From the NCBI GenBank assembly GCA_019636285.1, contig JAHBXV010000012.1, positions 62,001 through 126,000 of the forward strand: a stretch of 64,000 nucleotides of DNA. The letters run 5' to 3'. Positions 41,672-50,050 of the stretch are shown piece by piece. The DNA is from Planctomycetaceae bacterium (GTDB lineage Bacteria; Planctomycetota; Planctomycetia; Planctomycetales; Planctomycetaceae). The position numbers and the translations under genes are program-made. The notes beneath the pieces were generated by a model. It did not search any database. It worked only from the letters and a program-made list of their open reading frames with translations, and was not told the DNA's origin. Position 1 is the first letter of the stretch. Every line of letters begins with the position of its first letter.

Positions 41672-42619
41672 ATGACGACTCGCCTTCAGCCCCTGACCGG
41701 TATCGTCCCGCCGCTGGTCACGCCCCTCGCCGCGCCCGATCGCCTTGACTACGCCGGTCTCGAGCGGTTGATCGAGCATGTGCTCGCGGGGGGCGTCCAT
41801 GGCTTGTTCCTCCTGGGAACAACCGGCGAAGCGCCGAGCCTGGCGTACAAACAGCGATGTGAACTGATTGAACGGGCCTGTCAGCAGGTGGCCGGTCGTG
41901 TTCCGGTTCTCGTCGGCATCACCGACACGTCGTTTCAGGAATCGGTCTTCATTGCCGAGCAGGCCGCCGATGCTGGGGCCAACGCCGTGGTGCTTGCCCC
42001 TCCCTATTACTTCCCGGCTGGACAGAATGACCTGTTCGCCTCGGTCGCACGGCTGGCACAGGCCGTTCCGCTTCCGCTGTTTCTGTACAACATGCCGAGC
42101 CATACCAAGATCAGCTTCGAACTCGAAACCGTCCGCCGCTTGATGGACGTCGACAACATTGTCGGCATCAAGGACAGCTCGGGGCAGATGGTTTACTTCC
42201 ACAAGCTCCGGGAATTGGTTGCCCGGCGCGAAGGCTTCTCGCTGCTGATGGGTCCGGAGGAACTGCTCGCCGATGCGGTCCTCTTCGGAGCCCATGGCGG
42301 CGTCTGCGGCGGCGCCAACCTCGCGCCACGGTTGTACGTCGACCTGTACGAAGCCGCCGCGACGGGAAATCTTCCCGAAGCCCGCCGGTTGCTCCAGGTC
42401 GTCCTGCGGCTGTCGTCCTCGATTTACACCGTCGGCGATTCGCAGTCGAGCTACCTCAAGGGTCTCAAGTGCGCCCTGTCGCTCGTCGGCTTATGCGCCG
42501 ACAGCCTGGCAGAACCCTTCCAGGCATTCACCGGCGTTCAACGAGAGCAAATTGCCCGCGCCCTCGACGAATTGCCAGCCGACTACGTCCCCCGGCTTGC
42601 AGCCGCTACACCCTCGTGA
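41672..42619 (+). CDS. DapA/NanA-family lyase (dihydrodipicolinate synthase-like) 1
   Basis: ATG at 41672 gives 315 residues. Class I aldolase barrel motifs: GTTGEAPSL (49-57), Tyr139 in LFLYNMPSH, and the Schiff-base Lys167 in VGIKDSSG. A late GPEELLADAVLFGAHGGVCGG is typical. Members include dihydrodipicolinate synthase, N-acetylneuraminate lyase, KDG aldolase and 5-keto-4-deoxyglucarate dehydratase. The second DapA-like gene at 50978 shows that at least one of the two is likely catabolic. The symporter upstream makes a sugar-acid breakdown role plausible for this one. Confidence 0.87.
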   Translation: MTTRLQPLTGIVPPLVTPLAAPDRLDYAGLERLIEHVLAGGVHGLFLLGTTGEAPSLAYKQRCELIERACQQVAGRVPVLVGITDTSFQESVFIAEQAADAGANAVVLAPPYYFPAGQNDLFASVARLAQAVPLPLFLYNMPSHTKISFELETVRRLMDVDNIVGIKDSSGQMVYFHKLRELVARREGFSLLMGPEELLADAVLFGAHGGVCGGANLAPRLYVDLYEAAATGNLPEARRLLQVVLRLSSSIYTVGDSQSSYLKGLKCALSLVGLCADSLAEPFQAFTGVQREQIARALDELPADYVPRLAAATPS

Positions 42620-42654
42620 GCCATTAGTCTCAAGAATCCAACGCTTGAGCGCAG

Positions 42655-42760
42655 ATCCTCTTTCATCACTGATCGCTGAAGACTGATCCCTGAAAGCTGG
42701 TGTCACAACTCCTTGCTGGCGGCTGGTAGCTCGCCGCTGGCGGCTTCAACAGCCTTGTCG
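42655..42760. repeat. CTGAT and CTGGCGGCT-type repeats at 3' end of Sco1 gene
   Basis: Bases 42664-42695 hold spaced CTGAT/CTGAA units and 42710-42745 hold GCTGGCGGCT and GCCGCTGGCGGCT. The second group lies inside the coding end of the Sco1 gene, where it encodes the last ~12 residues (AASGELPAASKEL). Confidence 0.65.
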
Positions 42761-43536
42761 TCGATCTTCGCGGACCGCTTCTGCAGTTCGCGGCGCAGGT
42801 TCGCCATTTCGTCCGGCTTGCCCGCGCTGTATTTCCCCTGCACGACGCCGTGTTCGTCGACCAGCAGGACATAGATCGAGTGGATCACTTCATAACCCGG
42901 CTCGACATCCCCGGTCGCTTCCTGCACCGGCAGCTTGAAGCCCCGATGGATGAGCCCGTAGATCTCGTCGACGTTGCCGGTCAGGAAGTACCACTTGTTG
43001 AGGTCCGCTCCGTGCAGCTCGGCATATTTTTTGAGGACGGCCGGCGTATCGCGTCCGGGGTCGACCGTCAGCGTCACCAGGCGACAGTCGTAGCCAGCCA
43101 GCGCGTCCTGCAATTCCCGCATCGCCCGCGTCACGGCCGGGCAGGGGCCGAGGCAGTGGGTGAACACCGTCGCGACAGCCCACGGCTTCCCGAGCAAATC
43201 CTGTTTCGTGATGGTCCGTCCATCACAATTGCGGAACGAGAAGTCTTCCAGACCTTCGGGATCCCAGATGGAACCGCCCGGCGTCTGACTTCCATGGCCG
43301 GACATCAGTTGCCCGATATCGATCTCGCCAGTCCCGTCGGACCGGAGCGTGAACGCGCGATCCGCCGCCGCGCCTCCTGATTCCGGTGCCGCCTGTCGGG
43401 GAGCGCGCCCGATCTGCCCAAAATAAAAATTCGCCGCCACGACGCCTACCAGCACCCACATCGCGGAACCCATCCAAAAGAGGGGGCCAAACCGGCGGCG
43501 CGGCTTGTCGCTGGTTGGGGGGGGACCGTCACTCAT
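42703..43536 (-). CDS. Sco1/SenC-family copper chaperone-like protein
   Basis: ATG at 43536 (MSDGPPPTSDKPRRRF) gives 277 residues with one membrane anchor (about 18-40: PLFWMGSAMWVLVGVVAANFY). The thioredoxin-like Sco domain follows: LEDFSFRNCDGRTIT, the copper-binding FTHCLGPCP with Cys128 and Cys132, LVTLTVDPGRDTP, and the third ligand His in YEVIHSIYVLLVD. Sco proteins deliver copper to the CuA site of cytochrome oxidase, or act as thiol-disulfide enzymes. No oxidase genes are nearby. The final residues come from an intergenic-type repeat, which may be a recent extension. Confidence 0.88.
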   Translation of the reverse strand: MSDGPPPTSDKPRRRFGPLFWMGSAMWVLVGVVAANFYFGQIGRAPRQAAPESGGAAADRAFTLRSDGTGEIDIGQLMSGHGSQTPGGSIWDPEGLEDFSFRNCDGRTITKQDLLGKPWAVATVFTHCLGPCPAVTRAMRELQDALAGYDCRLVTLTVDPGRDTPAVLKKYAELHGADLNKWYFLTGNVDEIYGLIHRGFKLPVQEATGDVEPGYEVIHSIYVLLVDEHGVVQGKYSAGKPDEMANLRRELQKRSAKIDDKAVEAASGELPAASKEL

Positions 43537-43770
43537 CGCACTCGAACCTTCTGAGGAGCCTCCGTCAAAACCCGGTTGGCGGCTCGGAAACGCCCGCAAA
43601 TTCAGGAACAAATCACATGTCCAGAGGGTTTTGACGGTAGGACAGTGTCTTTCAAGAGCCCTGGAATGTCTGGCGCTGGCTCCCAGCGTGATTCCGACAA
43701 CCTGAATTGTAGGCGGGGTGGCGGGCTCAGGCACGCGGTAACCCGTAGATAGTCGCGAGCGTGAGCGGCC

Positions 43771-44457
43771 CTACGCGTCGGGATCGCCCAATTCGCGGAG
43801 GCATTCCGCCAGTTCGGCCGTCAATTGAGCCAGCCGGCTCCAGGTCTCGCCTGGACAGACAATTTGCGTGTAGCCGGAATTTTCACCGTCGCCGGGGTGG
43901 ACCGTCGACTCCAGCAGGACATCCCCCATCCGCTCGTGCATGTAGGCCAGGAGGTCGGTCAGTCGGGCTCGCTGCAGCGCCGTCAGACGCTCCGGAAGTT
44001 CGGGACGTGAGCCATTAAAGAGCAGCGAGCGTTCTTCGCCCCCCGGCGTGGGTGGATCGAACAAACCGAGGTCGTCGGAATCGCTGCCGGAGGCTTCCAG
44101 GTCGTCCCGAGTGCGGAACGCGGTGTCCTCGGTCAATTTACCACCACCCTCGTTCCCGCTGCACGAAACTTCCTCGTACAACAATAGACACCGTCCCAGC
44201 GACAGGACGTCGCCGGTCCGCAGGACATGCATCTGGACCGGATGGCCGTTGACGCGAGTCCCGTTGGTGCTGTCGAGATCGGTCAGAATGACGTTGCCCT
44301 GGTCGTCCTGCAGCTTGGCATGAAAGCGACTGATGCGATCGTCGTTCAATTGAATGTCGTTGTCTTCCTCGCGGCCGATCGTGACCGGCGTCGGGAGGTC
44401 CAGATAGACCCGCCCCCGCTCCAGCCCTTCGAGAACTCGTACCGTGATGGTCGCCAT
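43771..44457 (-). CDS. FHA-domain protein, 228 aa
   Basis: ATG at 44457 (MATITVRVLEG) is the natural start. FHA domain about 5-90: VTIGREEDNDIQL, ISRFHAKLQDDQ, DLDSTNGTRVNGHPV with the conserved R, S-x-x-H-like and NG elements. The C-terminal half has an acidic low-complexity stretch (GSDSDDLGLFDPPTPGGEE), then a helical region. It lies downstream of the degenerate receiver gene (stop 44571) by about 110 bases on the same strand and may be cotranscribed. Binds phosphothreonine proteins; partner unknown. Confidence 0.87.
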   Translation of the reverse strand: MATITVRVLEGLERGRVYLDLPTPVTIGREEDNDIQLNDDRISRFHAKLQDDQGNVILTDLDSTNGTRVNGHPVQMHVLRTGDVLSLGRCLLLYEEVSCSGNEGGGKLTEDTAFRTRDDLEASGSDSDDLGLFDPPTPGGEERSLLFNGSRPELPERLTALQRARLTDLLAYMHERMGDVLLESTVHPGDGENSGYTQIVCPGETWSRLAQLTAELAECLRELGDPDA

Positions 44458-44570
44458 GTTCGATCCGTTCCATCCGTCCGATCGCCAGCCAACCGGGACA
44501 TCGCGCTGATTCGGCCGGCTTCGAGAAGCCTGCGTCGTTCCGAGCGAATTCAGCCCGGCGTGTCTTACGA

Positions 44571-44954
44571 TCACTTCCCGTTATCACTCAGGTAGGGTTC
44601 GACACATTCGCGGACAACATTCATTCCCAGATCGGCTTTCCCAAAACCGCGAACCCCACCGAGAGCCACCGCGCTGTCGTGCGCATCGGGATAATTGCTG
44701 ACCAGCATGACCGCTGCCGACGCCCCCTCCGACCGCTCCCGCAACTGCCGCAGCAGTTCCAGGCCCGATGAGCCATCCGCATCAAGAATCCGGTTAATCA
44801 GAATGAGATCGTATCGCTGACTGGCGGCCGCGGCGAGCGCCTGGGAGGCGGTGTCGACGCCATCGACCCGCACGTCAAACGCGGCTGCAAGTTCCCGGCT
44901 GATCCGGCCGTGGTCGTACTGACACTGCCCAACACTCAGGACGGCTCGCGACAT
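44571..44954 (-). CDS. Degenerate receiver-domain protein, 127 aa
   Basis: The CheY-like fold is recognisable in outline: VLSVGQCQYDHGRISRELAAAF (first strand and helix), YDLILINRILD (strand 3 region), ASAAVMLVSNYPDAHDSAVALGG and GFGKADLG. However, the acidic pocket residues of strand 1 are replaced (GQCQY), and the phosphorylated Asp position in strand 3 is Asn (LILINRILD). So it is unlikely to be phosphorylated normally and may act as a pseudo-receiver. It is upstream of the FHA gene. Confidence in the family is moderate. Confidence 0.7.
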   Translation of the reverse strand: MSRAVLSVGQCQYDHGRISRELAAAFDVRVDGVDTASQALAAAASQRYDLILINRILDADGSSGLELLRQLRERSEGASAAVMLVSNYPDAHDSAVALGGVRGFGKADLGMNVVRECVEPYLSDNGK

Positions 44955-45245
44955 CGATTCGGCTCCCGACCGAACACCCGACGGGACGGCCGCTGCTTGT
45001 CTTTGTGAAAAACGGTCACGACTTACTGGTTGTCATCGAGTCCAAAAGCCACATGTCGTGCGTGGAGACCACTCGCCTTTTGTCGCGATCCCCTGAAGGA
45101 ATTGACAGCCAATCCAGGCCCGAGACTCTGCCCCGCAGGTTCCGGTGCCGCTAAAGTATGACAGGTTTCTCATGCATCGCCACCCATGTTCGAACACGTG
45201 ATCGACCGGGCCGCGGAATCCGTGTTCGGAGGATCGTCTCGAAGA

Positions 45246-45776
45246 ATGACACAAACCTCTCCCCGGATTCTGGCCTTCGTCGACGACCTCTACGAAGACC
45301 TGGAACTGTGGTATCCCAAGCTGCGACTCGAGGAAGCCGGGTATCAAACGGTCCTGGCTGGCCTCAAGGCAGGAACCCGGCATCCCGGCAAGCACGGCTA
45401 TCCCTGCACCAGCGAGGTCGCGATCGCTGACTTGCGCGCGGAAGACTTTGCCGGCGTGCTCTGCGCCGGTGGCTGGATGCCCGACAAACTTCGCCGCGAT
45501 CCCCAGGTGCTCCAACTGCTGCGCGAATTCGATGCCGCGGGCAAGCTGGTTGCCGCGATCTGCCATGGCGGATGGATGCCCATTTCGGCTGGCATTTATC
45601 GCGGCGTTCGGGTCACGGGTTCACCGGGAATCCGCGACGATCTCGTGAATGCGGGAGCGCTGTTCGAAGACGCGCCCCTGGTCGTGGATCGGCATTTCGT
45701 CAGCAGCCGGCGACCGGACGATCTCCCGCAATTTGTGCAGGGAATGTTACAGGTGCTGGAACAAAAACCGGCCTGA
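45246..45776 (+). CDS. DJ-1/PfpI-family protein
   Basis: ATG at 45246 with GGAGGATCGTCTCGAAG upstream. 176 residues. The fold is clear: ILAFVDDLYEDLELWYPKLR with the Glu of the family at the end of strand 1-helix 1, GVLCAGGWMPDKL, and the nucleophile elbow AAICHGGWMP with Cys106. A late VDRHFVSSRRPDDLPQF is the typical C-terminus of the YhbO/PfpI branch. Members act as glyoxalases, deglycases or chaperones against carbonyl stress; some are proteases. Function by homology only. It is followed by an OmpR-type regulator 72 bases on. Confidence 0.87.
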   Translation: MTQTSPRILAFVDDLYEDLELWYPKLRLEEAGYQTVLAGLKAGTRHPGKHGYPCTSEVAIADLRAEDFAGVLCAGGWMPDKLRRDPQVLQLLREFDAAGKLVAAICHGGWMPISAGIYRGVRVTGSPGIRDDLVNAGALFEDAPLVVDRHFVSSRRPDDLPQFVQGMLQVLEQKPA

Positions 45777-45848
45777 GTAGACACTGAAATAAGCCCCGTC
45801 GAGCCCTCTTGAGTGCAAGTGATCGATCGCGTCCCGCGAGCCGGAACC

Positions 45849-46544
45849 ATGAACATCCTGATTATCGAAGACGATCTGGCGATTGGCCGTGCCCTGGTCC
45901 AGGGCTTCACCGAACAGGGTCATCGATGCGAATGGCGGACCGATGGCGAAGCGGGCGTCACCGCCGCGCTGACGCAGCAGTCCGACGCGATCGTTCTCGA
46001 TCAGATGCTTCCCAAGCGATCCGGCCAGCAGGTGTTGAGCGAGATCCGCGCCCGGGGCGTGCTTTGCCCGGTGGTCCTGCTGACGGCTTTGGGAGCCGTG
46101 GACGACCGCGTGACCGGGCTCAACCTGGGGGCCGACGACTACCTCGTCAAGCCGTTCGAGTTTCCCGAGCTGCTCGCCCGACTGAACGCGGTGGTCCGCC
46201 GGACCAGCGTGCGACCGACCCCGCTGCTCCAGGTCGGCGAGATCGCGCTCGATCTCACCACGCGCCGCGTGAACCGCAAGGGTCGCGACATCGACCTGAC
46301 GCCCATCGAATTCAGCCTGATGGAACTGCTGATGCGGTTCGCGGGTCAGGTCGTCACTCGAAAAATGCTCTGCGAGCATGTCTGGGGGTTCAACTGGGAT
46401 GGAACCACCAACGTGATCGAAGTGCATATCAATCGGCTGCGCGGCAAGATCGACCGCGGCTTCGATCACTCGGTCATTCGGACGATCCGCGGACGCGGCT
46501 ATATGATCGGCGCCGCCGGGACAGACGAAGAGCCGGAAGCCTGA
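45849..46544 (+). CDS. OmpR/PhoB-type response regulator
   Basis: ATG at 45849 (MNILIIEDDLAIGRALVQG) is preferred over a GTG at 45813. Receiver domain 1-115: IIEDD, phosphorylated Asp in IVLDQMLPK, Thr in VVLLTALG, Lys in DYLVKPFEFPE. C-terminal winged helix about 130-230: DLTPIEFSLMELLMRF, and VIEVHINRLRGKIDR. 231 residues. The sensor kinase gene follows 108 bases later on the same strand, so the two form a pair. Targets are unknown. Confidence 0.93.
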   Translation: MNILIIEDDLAIGRALVQGFTEQGHRCEWRTDGEAGVTAALTQQSDAIVLDQMLPKRSGQQVLSEIRARGVLCPVVLLTALGAVDDRVTGLNLGADDYLVKPFEFPELLARLNAVVRRTSVRPTPLLQVGEIALDLTTRRVNRKGRDIDLTPIEFSLMELLMRFAGQVVTRKMLCEHVWGFNWDGTTNVIEVHINRLRGKIDRGFDHSVIRTIRGRGYMIGAAGTDEEPEA

Positions 46545-46652
46545 TCTTTTTGTGGCGTCACTCGTAGTGACGGCAGATTCGAGACACCAGCCACGGTTTG
46601 AACTCAGCCCAGTCATCGCGCGGGAACCGGCCAGGTGAGACATCTCTCCCTC

Positions 46653-48059
46653 ATGCGATGGCTCCGCACGCTGAGCGTTCGCCTGACGTTGTGGAATACG
46701 CTCGTCGTTCTACTGGTGCTGCTGGTCGCGCTGTTCGCCGTTCGTGAAGGTCTGCGGTACTACCTGTTGCTCGAAACCGACCAGTTTCTCAGCGACGAAG
46801 CGCACCTGGTTTTGCTGACGATCGAGGCCCTGCATCCCGACCGGGAGGAAACGCTCGCCGAAATCGGTCGGATCGCCGCCAGTCACTCCGAGCGCGGCTG
46901 GTTCGTTCGCTGGCTCGACGAGGATGGAAAACTCCTGTTCTCCAGCCGCAACGCCCCGAGCGAACTCCTCACCACGGGAACCCCATTAGGGAAATCAGCC
47001 ACTCTGTATGTTTCGGCCGACGTTCGCAGCGTGGAGCACACGCTCCGGAAGCCCGGTCTTCCGAAATACCGGGCACGCGTCGGCGCGCCCATGGCCTTCG
47101 TCAACAACGATGTCAGCCGCCTGACGCGCGTGCTGATCCCCGTTGGCGTGGTGTTGTTTCTCCTGGCCCCCCTGGGCGGAGCCATTCTGGCCCGCGCCGC
47201 CACGGCCCCCCTGCGCGACATTATCGAGACCACTCAGCGACTGCGGCCCAGCCACCTCGACGAGCGACTCAAAATTCGCGGAACCGATGACGAGCTCGAT
47301 CAGCTCGCCGGGCAGATCAACCACTTCCTGGATCAGATCGCGCTCCACCTCGCCAAGCACCGCGATTACCTGGCCAACGCCGCGCACGAACTTCGGTCAC
47401 CCCTGACCGCGATCCAGAGCAATCTCGATGTCGTCCTCGAACGGCCTCGCTCCACCGAGGAATACCGGGAAGTCCTCAGCCTCGTGGAGAACGAATGCCA
47501 GCACCTGATCAGCCTGGTTTCCCAGCTCCTCAGCCTGGCCGAAGCCGACGCGGGCGTGACCACGATCGAATGCGTTCCCGTCGATCTCGCCGCCGTTCTG
47601 AGGAGCTGCTGTGAACTGTTCGAACCCGTCGCCGAGGTCAAGTCGGTCGTGCTAATGCTCGCCTCCGGCGACGGCGCGACGGTCCGAGGCTGTCCACAAC
47701 AACTCCGGCAGTTGTTCACGAACCTCATCGACAATGCGGTCAAGTTCACCCCGCCGCAGGGACGCGTGAACGTCGCGCTCACCACCAGCATGGTTGACGG
47801 CAAATCGTTCGCCCAGGTCACCGTCGACGACAGCGGACCCGGAATCGCCGAGAATCTGAGGGTGCGAGTCTTCGACCGGTTCTACCAGATCGATCCCGCG
47901 CGGCAGCGCAACGTCAGCCGCGGGAATGGCCTGGGGCTTTCGATCTGCCAGTCGATCACCGAGTCGCTGGGAGGGACGATCACCGTCCTCACGTCCCCCG
48001 GAGGGGGAGCGCGCTTTCAGGTTCTCTTGCCCGCGCAACAGGATCAGCCGGAACGCTGA
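46653..48059 (+). CDS. HAMP-containing sensor histidine kinase (partner of upstream regulator)
   Basis: Start at ATG 46653 (MRWLRTLSVRLTLWNTL); a GTG at 46635 is equally open. Two transmembrane helices (about 11-35 and 155-180) flank a periplasmic sensor domain with no recognised fold. HAMP about 180-230, then the dimerisation/phosphoacceptor segment ANAAHELRSPLTAIQSNLDV with the phospho-His. The ATPase domain has NLIDNAVKFTPP (N box), DDSGPGI (G1), FDRFYQID (F box) and GNGLGLSICQSI (G2). All catalytic motifs are intact. 468 residues. It should phosphorylate the OmpR-type regulator encoded just upstream. Confidence 0.92.
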   Translation: MRWLRTLSVRLTLWNTLVVLLVLLVALFAVREGLRYYLLLETDQFLSDEAHLVLLTIEALHPDREETLAEIGRIAASHSERGWFVRWLDEDGKLLFSSRNAPSELLTTGTPLGKSATLYVSADVRSVEHTLRKPGLPKYRARVGAPMAFVNNDVSRLTRVLIPVGVVLFLLAPLGGAILARAATAPLRDIIETTQRLRPSHLDERLKIRGTDDELDQLAGQINHFLDQIALHLAKHRDYLANAAHELRSPLTAIQSNLDVVLERPRSTEEYREVLSLVENECQHLISLVSQLLSLAEADAGVTTIECVPVDLAAVLRSCCELFEPVAEVKSVVLMLASGDGATVRGCPQQLRQLFTNLIDNAVKFTPPQGRVNVALTTSMVDGKSFAQVTVDDSGPGIAENLRVRVFDRFYQIDPARQRNVSRGNGLGLSICQSITESLGGTITVLTSPGGGARFQVLLPAQQDQPER

Positions 48060-48070
48060 TTCGGGCCGAT

Positions 48071-48583
48071 TCAGCTCTTGGCGGCGGCCAGAATCGCCTC
48101 GTAGTTCGGCTCCTTGCTGATCTCGGAGACGTATTCGACATACGTCACCTGGCCCTCTGGATTCACGACGAACGCCGCCCGGCACAGGCAACGGTCCAGC
48201 GGGCCGCCGCTGATCAACACGCCGTAGTCGCTTCCGAAGTCGGTGCAGCGGTGCGCGCTGAGGGTTTTGACGTTTTCCACCCCTTCCGCTCCGCACCAAC
48301 GCTTCTGGCCAAACGGCAGGTCCATGCTGACGACCAGCACTTCCACGTTGGAGAGATTCTTGACTTCGTCGTTGAAGCGCTTGGTCTCCATGTGGCAGGT
48401 CGACGTATCGAGCGACGGAATCGTCGCGATGATCCGCGTTTTGCCAGCCGAGGACGCCAAAGTGACTTCGCCCAAGCCGGTATCCTGCAGCGAAAACTCA
48501 GGAGCCGCGTCCCCCACCTGGAGCGCCCGCCCCTTCAGATCGACCGGATTCCCCTTCAGCGTGACGGCGGCAGTTCGTTTCAT
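48071..48583 (-). CDS. tpx: Thiol peroxidase (Tpx)
   Basis: 170 residues, close to the 168 of the E. coli enzyme. The Tpx pattern is complete: NPVDLKGRALQVGDAAPEFSLQD, the peroxidatic Cys in PSLDTSTCHMET (Cys63), the resolving Cys in QKRWCGAEG (Cys97), and the FG(S)DYGV stretch. It is an atypical 2-Cys peroxiredoxin that reduces hydroperoxides using thioredoxin. It faces the HTH-REC gene across a 700-base gap, so its promoter lies there. Confidence 0.94.
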   Translation of the reverse strand: MKRTAAVTLKGNPVDLKGRALQVGDAAPEFSLQDTGLGEVTLASSAGKTRIIATIPSLDTSTCHMETKRFNDEVKNLSNVEVLVVSMDLPFGQKRWCGAEGVENVKTLSAHRCTDFGSDYGVLISGGPLDRCLCRAAFVVNPEGQVTYVEYVSEISKEPNYEAILAAAKS

Positions 48584-49287
48584 CTTGGGTCAACCTTTTG
48601 GCAAGGGGTATCGAAAAGAAGTTTCGGCGGTCAGTCCCGCAGCCGCGTGCGGCCAGTGAACGATCGCGCACGAGCACTATCGCACGAGCGACTTCCAACG
48701 CCAAGTGTCAACAGTGGCCGCGAATTCACCGTGCCCCGAGATCCCAGTCCCGATGGCGGGAATTGCCCCGTTTGATGGCCGTCATAGGCTGTCCTCGCCA
48801 TGCCGAATGGAGAAAAACGCTGGCTGGACGGAATTTCGACCTTGTGGTCGCAAGCGGGGGGTTCTGGCGGGGTCGCGAGTCTTCTTAACCTTCGTAAACC
48901 ATTTTCTTTACAAGGTTTGTGGAGTTCTCGGCAGTCTGGCCGCGCGAATTGGGACGGCGGAGTTTGCCCAAAGAGAATAATGTTGACCGTTTTTCGGGAC
49001 TGGCTACAATCGGCACACGCGGAAGTTTTGGTAAACTCCGCAACACGTGCAAACCTCGACTTCTCCGAAGAAATGTTCCCCAAGGGTTCGTTAGGGATGG
49101 CAGCCCTCGGTCCTCGCCGATTCTGCACCTTCCGCGGCAGCCTCTTGCTGACCGACGATTGGCTTTCCCTTTCCCACCTGCCAGGCATCTCGTCGGAAAT
49201 TCGAGACTCTCGTGAACGGACGTCCGAGAGGTTCCGAGTCGAGCCCGTTCTCTCGGGAACTGGCGGCAGCAAAGGATGGGATTGCCA
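48584..49287. other. 704-base divergent intergenic region
   Basis: Between tpx (minus) and the HTH-REC gene (plus). Several open frames exist on both strands, the longest a 163-codon plus-strand frame (48800-49291), but none has a ribosome-binding site, recognisable motif or coding-like composition. I see no RNA gene. It must contain the promoters of both flanking genes. Confidence 0.5.
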
Positions 49288-49869
49288 ATGAAAACCGTAT
49301 TCACGACGGGCGAAGCCGCCAAAATCTGCAAGGTCAGCCAACAGACCATCATTCGTTGTTTCGACTCGGGTCAGCTCCGTGGTTTTCGCGTTCCCGGTTC
49401 CCGGTTTCGCCGGATTCCCCGCGACATTCTGTACCGATTCATGAAAGAAAACGGCATCCCCACCGATGCCCTCGAAAGCGGTCGCCGGAAGGCGTTGGTG
49501 GTTGATGACGACGAGGAACTCGTCGAACTGATCCGCGACGCGCTGGAGCGGGACGGCCGGTTTGAGGTGCGCGTCGCCAACAACGGCTTCGATGCGGGGA
49601 TGATGGTCAAGGAATATCGTCCCGACATCATCGTCCTCGACATCATGCTGCCCGACATCAACGGCAAGGAAGTCTGCCAACGCGTCCGTAGCGATTCGTC
49701 GCTCGACGAAACTCGCATCATCTGCATTTCGGGGATGGTCGAGCAGGACAAGATCGCCGATCTGCGGGCCTCGGGGGCCGACGACTTCCTGCAGAAACCG
49801 TTCGAGGTCGACTCATTGATCGAGCGCATGTGCAAACTGCTCGATATGGAAGCCTCGGCCCGCGTTTAA
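49288..49869 (+). CDS. Response regulator with N-terminal HTH (excisionase-type) and C-terminal receiver
   Basis: ATG at 49288 (MKTVFTTGEAAKICKVSQQT). The first ~60 residues are an HTH_17/MerR-like DNA-binding domain (SQQTIIRCFDSGQLRGFRVPGSRFRRIPRDIL). The receiver follows at about 68-190: LVVDDDEELVELIRDAL, phosphorylated Asp in IIVLDIMLPDING, Ser in IICISGMVE, Lys in DDFLQKPFEVDS. All phosphorylation residues are kept. Domain order is the reverse of the usual receiver-first regulators. A soluble histidine kinase gene lies 181 bases downstream past a terminator and is the likely partner. 193 residues. Confidence 0.9.
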   Translation: MKTVFTTGEAAKICKVSQQTIIRCFDSGQLRGFRVPGSRFRRIPRDILYRFMKENGIPTDALESGRRKALVVDDDEELVELIRDALERDGRFEVRVANNGFDAGMMVKEYRPDIIVLDIMLPDINGKEVCQRVRSDSSLDETRIICISGMVEQDKIADLRASGADDFLQKPFEVDSLIERMCKLLDMEASARV

Positions 49870-49884
49870 TCTGTTGAATGTCCG

Positions 49885-49967
49885 CGTGTGCCACGGCTCT
49901 GCGAGCCGTGGTGTATTCGGTGAAAGATGCTGGAAAAATCGCACGGCTCGCAGAGCCGTGGCACACG
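49885..49967. repeat. Perfect 26-bp inverted repeat with palindromic arms
   Basis: Arms 49885-49910 and 49942-49967 are exact inverse complements with a 31-base spacer. Each arm is itself a hairpin: CACGGCTC, loop TGC or GCA, GAGCCGTG. Same plan as the element at 14537-14607. It lies after the stop of the HTH-REC gene and could also act as a terminator. Confidence 0.9.
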
Positions 49968-49998
49968 GATTTGCGATCAGACCTCCTGATCGCGAAAT

Positions 49999-50030
49999 GG
50001 GCCGCCGAGCCAATCGGCGGCCCTTCGTTT
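49999..50030 (+). terminator. Rho-independent terminator after HTH-REC gene
   Basis: 10-bp stem GGGCCGCCGA/TCGGCGGCCC with loop GCCAA (49999-50023), followed by TTCGTTTT. It lies only 28 bases before the histidine-kinase start. Confidence 0.82.
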
Positions 50031-50050
50031 TCCGGGTTGACCGATAGTCG

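Noticed and set aside
48800-49291. 163-codon plus-strand frame in the tpx to HTH-REC gap
   Set aside because: No ribosome-binding site, no motif, random-like composition, overlaps the start of the real gene.
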